Positions 36,893-41,772 of a DNA stretch of 41,772 nt are shown here, one piece after another (position 1 is the stretch's first letter; the number at the start of each line of letters is the position of its first letter). The translations under genes and the position numbers were made by a program. This stretch comes from Antribacter soli. Lineage in GTDB: Bacteria > Actinomycetota > Actinomycetes > Actinomycetales > Cellulomonadaceae. The stretch covers positions 1 through 41,772 of the forward strand of contig NZ_JAKGSG010000013.1 of NCBI RefSeq assembly GCF_021568775.1, in the 5' to 3' direction. The notes below the pieces were generated by a model, which saw only the letters and a program-made list of their open reading frames with translations, was not told the DNA's origin and made no database searches.

Positions 36893-37851
36893 GCACTTCG
36901 GGGACCGGGCCGGTGCTCGTCGTCGGGTCGAGAGGCCTGCTCGGTGAGGCAGTGGTCCGGGAGGTCGCCCGGCGGGGTCGCCCGGCGCTCCGTGCACAGG
37001 TGCGCTGGGGCGCCGACGCCCGGACGGACCTCGCACAGGCGCTCGACCAGGCGCTGGAGGCGGCGGGCGAGAGTCCGGTGCAGATCGCGTGGTGTGCCGG
37101 GGTGGGCGTCACCGCTACCCCTCAGGAGGTGCTGGACGCCGAGTACCAGACGCTGTGCGCCTTCGCCGAGCTCCTGACGGGCCTGCCGGAGGCGACCCGC
37201 CACCGGATGACCCTGTTCTTCGCGTCGTCCGCAGGAGGCGTCTATGCCGGCTCACCGTCCCAGCCGCCGTTCGACGAGCGATCCCCGGTAGGTCCCCTGG
37301 CGCCCTACGGCCGGGCGAAGCTGAAGGCGGAGGAGCGGCTCGTCGAGCTGACCACGTCCGGGATCCGGGTGGTCGTCGGCAGGATCGCCAACCTGTACGG
37401 GCCGGGACAGGACCTCACGAAGCAGCAGGGGCTGATCTCGCAGCTCGCCCTGGCGCAGCAGACGGCCCAGCCGTTGGGCGTGTACGTGTCGATGGACACC
37501 CTGCGTGACTACATCTACGTGGATGACTGCGCGTCGATCGTCGTCGACATGATGGACCGTGCGCACCAGCTCGACCCGGGCTCGCCGGCGGTCACGAAGG
37601 TGCTCGCCTCGCAGCGGTCGGTGTCGATCGCCGCGCTGATCGGCGAGATGCGGCGGATCCACCGGCGTCGGCCGCGCGTCGTCGTCGCCCCGTCTGCCCG
37701 CGCACTCCAACAGGCACGCGACCTGCGGCTGCGCTCGGTCGTGTGGCCCGACCTGGACCACCGGCCGCTCACGCCGCTCGCCGTCGGCATGGTCTCGACC
37801 GGCGAGGACATCAGCCGCAAGCTCAGGGTGCGCGGCAGGTCGCGCTCCTGA
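36889..37851 (+). CDS. NAD-dependent epimerase/dehydratase (extended SDR)
   Basis: 320-residue extended short-chain dehydrogenase. The nucleotide-binding motif is GSRGLLG near residue 13 (a divergent GxxGxxG), FFASSAGGVYAGS follows, and the catalytic Y140 and K144 are in PYGRAKLKAE. RIANLYGPGQ and RDYIYVDDCA are typical of nucleotide-sugar epimerases and reductases. The product cannot be named: it could epimerise or reduce a nucleotide sugar for the ArnC/DPM1-like enzyme it overlaps, or supply the missing reductase step of a dTDP-deoxysugar pathway. No RmlD-like sequence is otherwise seen in the window. Confidence 0.85.
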   Translation: MSTSGTGPVLVVGSRGLLGEAVVREVARRGRPALRAQVRWGADARTDLAQALDQALEAAGESPVQIAWCAGVGVTATPQEVLDAEYQTLCAFAELLTGLPEATRHRMTLFFASSAGGVYAGSPSQPPFDERSPVGPLAPYGRAKLKAEERLVELTTSGIRVVVGRIANLYGPGQDLTKQQGLISQLALAQQTAQPLGVYVSMDTLRDYIYVDDCASIVVDMMDRAHQLDPGSPAVTKVLASQRSVSIAALIGEMRRIHRRRPRVVVAPSARALQQARDLRLRSVVWPDLDHRPLTPLAVGMVSTGEDISRKLRVRGRSRS

Positions 37852-37886
37852 GCCGGGCCGGACGCACGACGCACGTCTACGTCCGG

Positions 37887-38924
<1,038 letters not shown>

Positions 38925-38929
38925 CGCGG

Positions 38930-38951
38930 ACGCCCGGCGACGACCGGGCGT
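38930..38951 (+). terminator. terminator hairpin after rmlB
   Basis: ACGCCCGG (38930-38937) pairs perfectly with CCGGGCGT (38944-38951) around a 6-nt loop, 6 bp past the rmlB stop. No T-tract. Confidence 0.6.
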
Positions 38952-38956
38952 GACGT

Positions 38957-38999
38957 GGCCGGGGGCGGGTGGCCGACGGCGGCCCGCTTCCCCCCGGCC
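38957..38999 (-). terminator. terminator hairpin after the amidase gene
   Basis: GGCCGGGGG (38957-38965) and CCCCCCGGCC (38990-38999) pair, with further GGG/CCC pairs inside. On the minus strand it begins 25 nt after the amidase stop. Confidence 0.5.
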
Positions 39000-39023
39000 G
39001 CAGGCCCGGTACGCCGGGGTGCG

Positions 39024-40721
39024 TCAGGCCGGTGAACCCTCGGGGATCTCGCCGACCGCGGCGCTCGTGAGCACCGTGATCGGCGGGATCTTCCCGCCGT
39101 AGAGCGCGACGAGGCGTTGCCACGACGAGACGTGGTGTCTCTTGCCGTCGCGCACGACGTACACCGCGTCCGAGTCGGGCGCCTTGAGGAGCTCCGTCAG
39201 CGACGGACCGCCTCGGAGGGAGTCCCAGCCCGAGCCGGTGAGGCCGACCCACTCGGTGCACGTCGCCCCGTACCTGGCGATCATGGCGCAGGTCTCGGCG
39301 TGATAGCGGGTGCCCGCGTCGACGAGGGAGATCGCGCCGTCGCGGGGGTCGCGCACGAACCGGCCGGCGTCCGGTCCCGTCGAGAGATAGGACAGGTACA
39401 CACCGGGGGCGTCCGAGACACGTCCCAAGGGCGCCAGCGACGTCAGCAGACTCATGGAAGGCACGCGGTGCTTCGTCGTGCCGGATACGAGGTAGACGTC
39501 GGACTGCCACGGCGACATGACGAACGCCCCCGTGCCCTGACCCCTGATGGCTCCGTACTCGGCCTGTGCTGCCTTCACACGCCGCCGGATCTCGTCCTGG
39601 CGACTCCAGAGCGTGTTGCCGGGGCAGCTCGTCGAGGCGACGTCGCGGTGGCCGAAGATCGTGGGCAGGGTGTTGCCGTTGAGGGTGGTGGTGGCTGCGG
39701 CGTCGACGCCGTGGAGCGAGAGCTTCCACGCCAGGAGGCGCACGACGGCGTCGACGGCCTCGTTGGTGACGGTCGCGGTGCTGGTGTTGCCCATGACGGA
39801 GACGCCGACGGTGTTCCTGTTGTAGCCGGAGGCGTGGGCGCCGATGGTCTCGAGCTCGATGCCGCCGGCTCGGCCTTCCCAGATGTTGCCGTACTTGTCG
39901 ACGAGGAAGTTGTAGCCGATGTCGCCCCAGTCCCGGGTCTGGGCGTGATACGTGTAGATGCCGCGCAGGATGGCCGGGACGTCCTGGGGGGTGTAGTCGT
40001 TGGTGCCGGCGGTGTGGTGGATGACGCCGCCCTTGATGTCGCCCTGTGCGGGCCGCCAGGTCATGATCGACTCGTCCGCACCCCACTGCTCGCGGTTGTA
40101 GAACGACGGTGCCCCGACTCCTCCCGGCCAGCCCGTGACCAGCGACGACGCGATGGGTGTCGACCGGCCGCCGGGGGCGATGCTCGGAGGAGGGGTGGTG
40201 ACCTGGGCGTCGGCGGCACGACGGCCGGGGTCCACGACCGTGAGCCGGACCTCGCCCAGCGACGATGCGCCGGAGCCCGAGACCACCGCCTCGACGCGGG
40301 AGACCTCGCCGACCACGAGCGGGTCGGTGCCGCCCTCGCCGCCGGGCCCCGGTTCGACCTCCAGGGCGGTCCACAGGCCCCACGTGCCCGCGCCGTCCAT
40401 CGTGCGAACCTCGACGGCCGGGGCGGCGAGGTTGTCACCGGTCCAGGTCACGCCGACGGTGGCGAAGCCGGTGACGGCGGCCGACGCCGTGAGGCGCACG
40501 TCGCCTTCCTGGGCTGCCGGGCCCTGCACCAGGGTCTGCGGGCCGTCGTCCTGGAGCACCACCGACGTCGTCCGCGGCCCCTCGGCCTCGGTCGCGACCG
40601 AGGCGGAGGGGCCGGACGGTGTCATCGGTGCGCCCGTCGCCGGTGCGAGCACACCGGTCACCAGGACCGCTGCGACGGCCGCCGACAGCGCGCGGAACGG
40701 AAGCGCTCGAACACGGCTCAT
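39024..40721 (-). CDS. secreted peptidoglycan-recognition amidase with C-terminal repeats
   Basis: 565-residue exported protein. Residues 1 to about 31 form a Sec signal peptide ending in an Ala-rich site. A beta-rich domain (about 60-200) precedes a PGRP/amidase_2 domain (about 205-385) whose zinc ligands are in GVIHHTAG (near 235), IFGHRDV (near 358) and TSCPG (near 366), as in N-acetylmuramoyl-L-alanine amidases. The final ~165 residues (about 401-565) hold three repeats of about 55 residues built on VYLV..G..KHRV (first), ISLVDAGTRYHA (second) and VYVVRDGKRHHV (third), perhaps wall-binding. It probably remodels the wall carrying the polysaccharide made by neighbouring genes. Confidence 0.92.
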   Translation of the reverse strand: MSRVRALPFRALSAAVAAVLVTGVLAPATGAPMTPSGPSASVATEAEGPRTTSVVLQDDGPQTLVQGPAAQEGDVRLTASAAVTGFATVGVTWTGDNLAAPAVEVRTMDGAGTWGLWTALEVEPGPGGEGGTDPLVVGEVSRVEAVVSGSGASSLGEVRLTVVDPGRRAADAQVTTPPPSIAPGGRSTPIASSLVTGWPGGVGAPSFYNREQWGADESIMTWRPAQGDIKGGVIHHTAGTNDYTPQDVPAILRGIYTYHAQTRDWGDIGYNFLVDKYGNIWEGRAGGIELETIGAHASGYNRNTVGVSVMGNTSTATVTNEAVDAVVRLLAWKLSLHGVDAAATTTLNGNTLPTIFGHRDVASTSCPGNTLWSRQDEIRRRVKAAQAEYGAIRGQGTGAFVMSPWQSDVYLVSGTTKHRVPSMSLLTSLAPLGRVSDAPGVYLSYLSTGPDAGRFVRDPRDGAISLVDAGTRYHAETCAMIARYGATCTEWVGLTGSGWDSLRGGPSLTELLKAPDSDAVYVVRDGKRHHVSSWQRLVALYGGKIPPITVLTSAAVGEIPEGSPA

Positions 40722-40788
40722 GGGTGCCCCCCGTCAACGTCCCCCTGACCCGCATCGGGACGACGTGCCGGCGGCCGGGCCGCAGCGG

Positions 40789-41652
40789 TCAGTCCTCGAG
40801 GAGTCCCAGCAGGTATCGACCGTAACCCGACTTGACGAGCTTGTCCGCGCGGGCGCGAAGCTCGTCGTCGGTGAGGAAGCCGCGGCGCCAGGCCACTTCC
40901 TCCGGGGAGCCGATCTTGAGGCCCTGGCGGTTCTCGATGGTGCGGACGTAGTCCGACGCCTCGAGGAGGGAGTCGAACGTTCCGGTGTCGAGCCACGCGG
41001 TGCCCCGGGGCAGGACCTCGACCTGCAGGCGCCCCTGCTCGAGGTAGGCACGGTTGACGTCGGTGATCTCGTACTCGCCGCGGGCCGAGGGCTTGAGGTC
41101 GCGGGCGATCTCGACGACGTCGTTGTCGTAGAAGTACAGGCCGGGCACGGCGTAGTTGGACTTGGGCTCGGCGGGCTTCTCCTCCAGCGAGAGGGCCTTG
41201 CCGTCGGCGTCGAACTCGACCACGCCGTACGCGGTGGCGTCCGCCACGCGGTAGGCGAACACCGCGCCGCCGTCGAGGTCCTCGAAGCGGGTGAGCTGAG
41301 AGCCCAGCCCCGGCCCGTAGAAGATGTTGTCGCCCAGGACGAGGGCGGCCGAGTCGGTCCCCACGAAGTCCGCGCCGAGGACGAACGCCTGCGCGAGCCC
41401 GTTCGGCTCGTGCTGGACCGTGTACGAGATCGAGACGCCGAACTGGGAGCCGTCACCGAGCAGGCGGTGGAACTGCTCCGCGTCGTGCGGGGTCGTGATC
41501 ACGAGGATGTCCCGGATGCCCGCCAGGATCAGCGTCGACAGCGGGTAGTAGATCATCGGCTTGTCGTAGACCGGCACGAGCTGCTTGCTCACACCGAGAG
41601 TGATCGGGTGCAGTCGGGTGCCGGACCCGCCGGCCAGGATGATTCCGCGCAT
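40789..41652 (-). CDS. rmlA: glucose-1-phosphate thymidylyltransferase
   Basis: 287-residue nucleotidyltransferase that makes dTDP-glucose, the first step towards dTDP-L-rhamnose. The N-terminal [16 protein letters not shown] (3-18), [18 protein letters not shown] and VLGDNIFYG are diagnostic; [30 protein letters not shown] is also typical. ATG 41652 is chosen because MRGIILAGG is the standard family start; the ATG four codons upstream is less likely. It reads away from the window's homopolymer edge, 67 bp after the amidase gene start. The DNA before it (GATGAT then 7 nt) may again be a leaderless promoter. Confidence 0.97.
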   Translation of the reverse strand: MRGIILAGGSGTRLHPITLGVSKQLVPVYDKPMIYYPLSTLILAGIRDILVITTPHDAEQFHRLLGDGSQFGVSISYTVQHEPNGLAQAFVLGADFVGTDSAALVLGDNIFYGPGLGSQLTRFEDLDGGAVFAYRVADATAYGVVEFDADGKALSLEEKPAEPKSNYAVPGLYFYDNDVVEIARDLKPSARGEYEITDVNRAYLEQGRLQVEVLPRGTAWLDTGTFDSLLEASDYVRTIENRQGLKIGSPEEVAWRRGFLTDDELRARADKLVKSGYGRYLLGLLED

Positions 41653-41699
41653 GCCCCGGATCATCTCACGGCCGGGCGGGTCTCACGGTGGCCCGGGCC

Positions 41700-41772
41700 G
41701 GGGGGGGGGGGGGCGGGGGGGGGCCCCCCCCCCCCCCGCCGGGCGCGGGGCCCCCCCCCCCGCCCCCCGAAG
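41700..41772. other. G/C homopolymer stretch at window edge
   Basis: More than ten consecutive G, then long C runs, with almost no A or T. It matches the other window edge in character and is probably a contig-end artefact. No gene is seen. Confidence 0.7.

Overview
The window is about 41.8 kb of very GC-rich actinobacterial chromosome. Gene content (whiB1 next to a PdtaS-type kinase, purK-purE, Glf, GlfT2, LytR-CpsA-Psr proteins, many GTG starts, tight ATGA/GTGA overlaps) points to an actinobacterium. A Micrococcales member such as Cellulomonas, Cellulosimicrobium or Isoptericola is my guess; no 16S or mycolate gene is present to fix it. I see no tRNA, rRNA, CRISPR array, phage gene or insertion sequence. 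Both ends (about 21-84 and 41700-41772) are unnatural-looking G/C homopolymer stretches, as at contig edges.

Layout. (1) 139-2221, minus: a sugar-binding lipoprotein behind paired LacI/CebR-type operators, then a DUF2505-like protein. (2) 2384-4976: a PdtaS-like histidine kinase, WhiB1 on the opposite strand, and a small membrane protein. (3) 5019-8303, minus: an orphan EccC/FtsK-type ATPase. (4) 8405-14252, minus: a NarL-type two-component pair followed by an FtsX-type ABC transporter, with a 61-bp tandem duplication between them. (5) 14404-16441, plus: an OmpR-type regulator and its kinase. (6) 16456-21111, plus: an RmlC-like epimerase, purK, purE and an acyltransferase-SGNH protein. (7) 21185-41652: a surface-polysaccharide block holding a pyruvyltransferase, five glycosyltransferases, two LCP ligases, glf-glfT2-wzm-wzt-YfhO-like, GtrA, an SDR epimerase, rmlB, a peptidoglycan-recognition amidase and rmlA.

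How the genes fit together (inference). RmlA and RmlB, with the RmlC-like protein, would supply dTDP-deoxyhexose (probably dTDP-L-rhamnose). Glf makes UDP-galactofuranose. A GlfT1-like enzyme would start and the GlfT2-like enzyme extend a galactofuranan on a lipid carrier; Wzm/Wzt would export it. LCP proteins would join it to peptidoglycan, and the pyruvyltransferase, acyltransferase, GtrA/GT2 and YfhO-like proteins could decorate it. This resembles the galactan half of mycobacterial arabinogalactan synthesis, but I see no arabinan genes here.

Regulation. Many transcription units start with a TANNNT -10-like hexamer about 6-8 nt before the start codon and no Shine-Dalgarno, suggesting leaderless mRNAs. 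Several perfect palindromes sit on promoters (glf, purK, the GtrA/GT2 divergent region).
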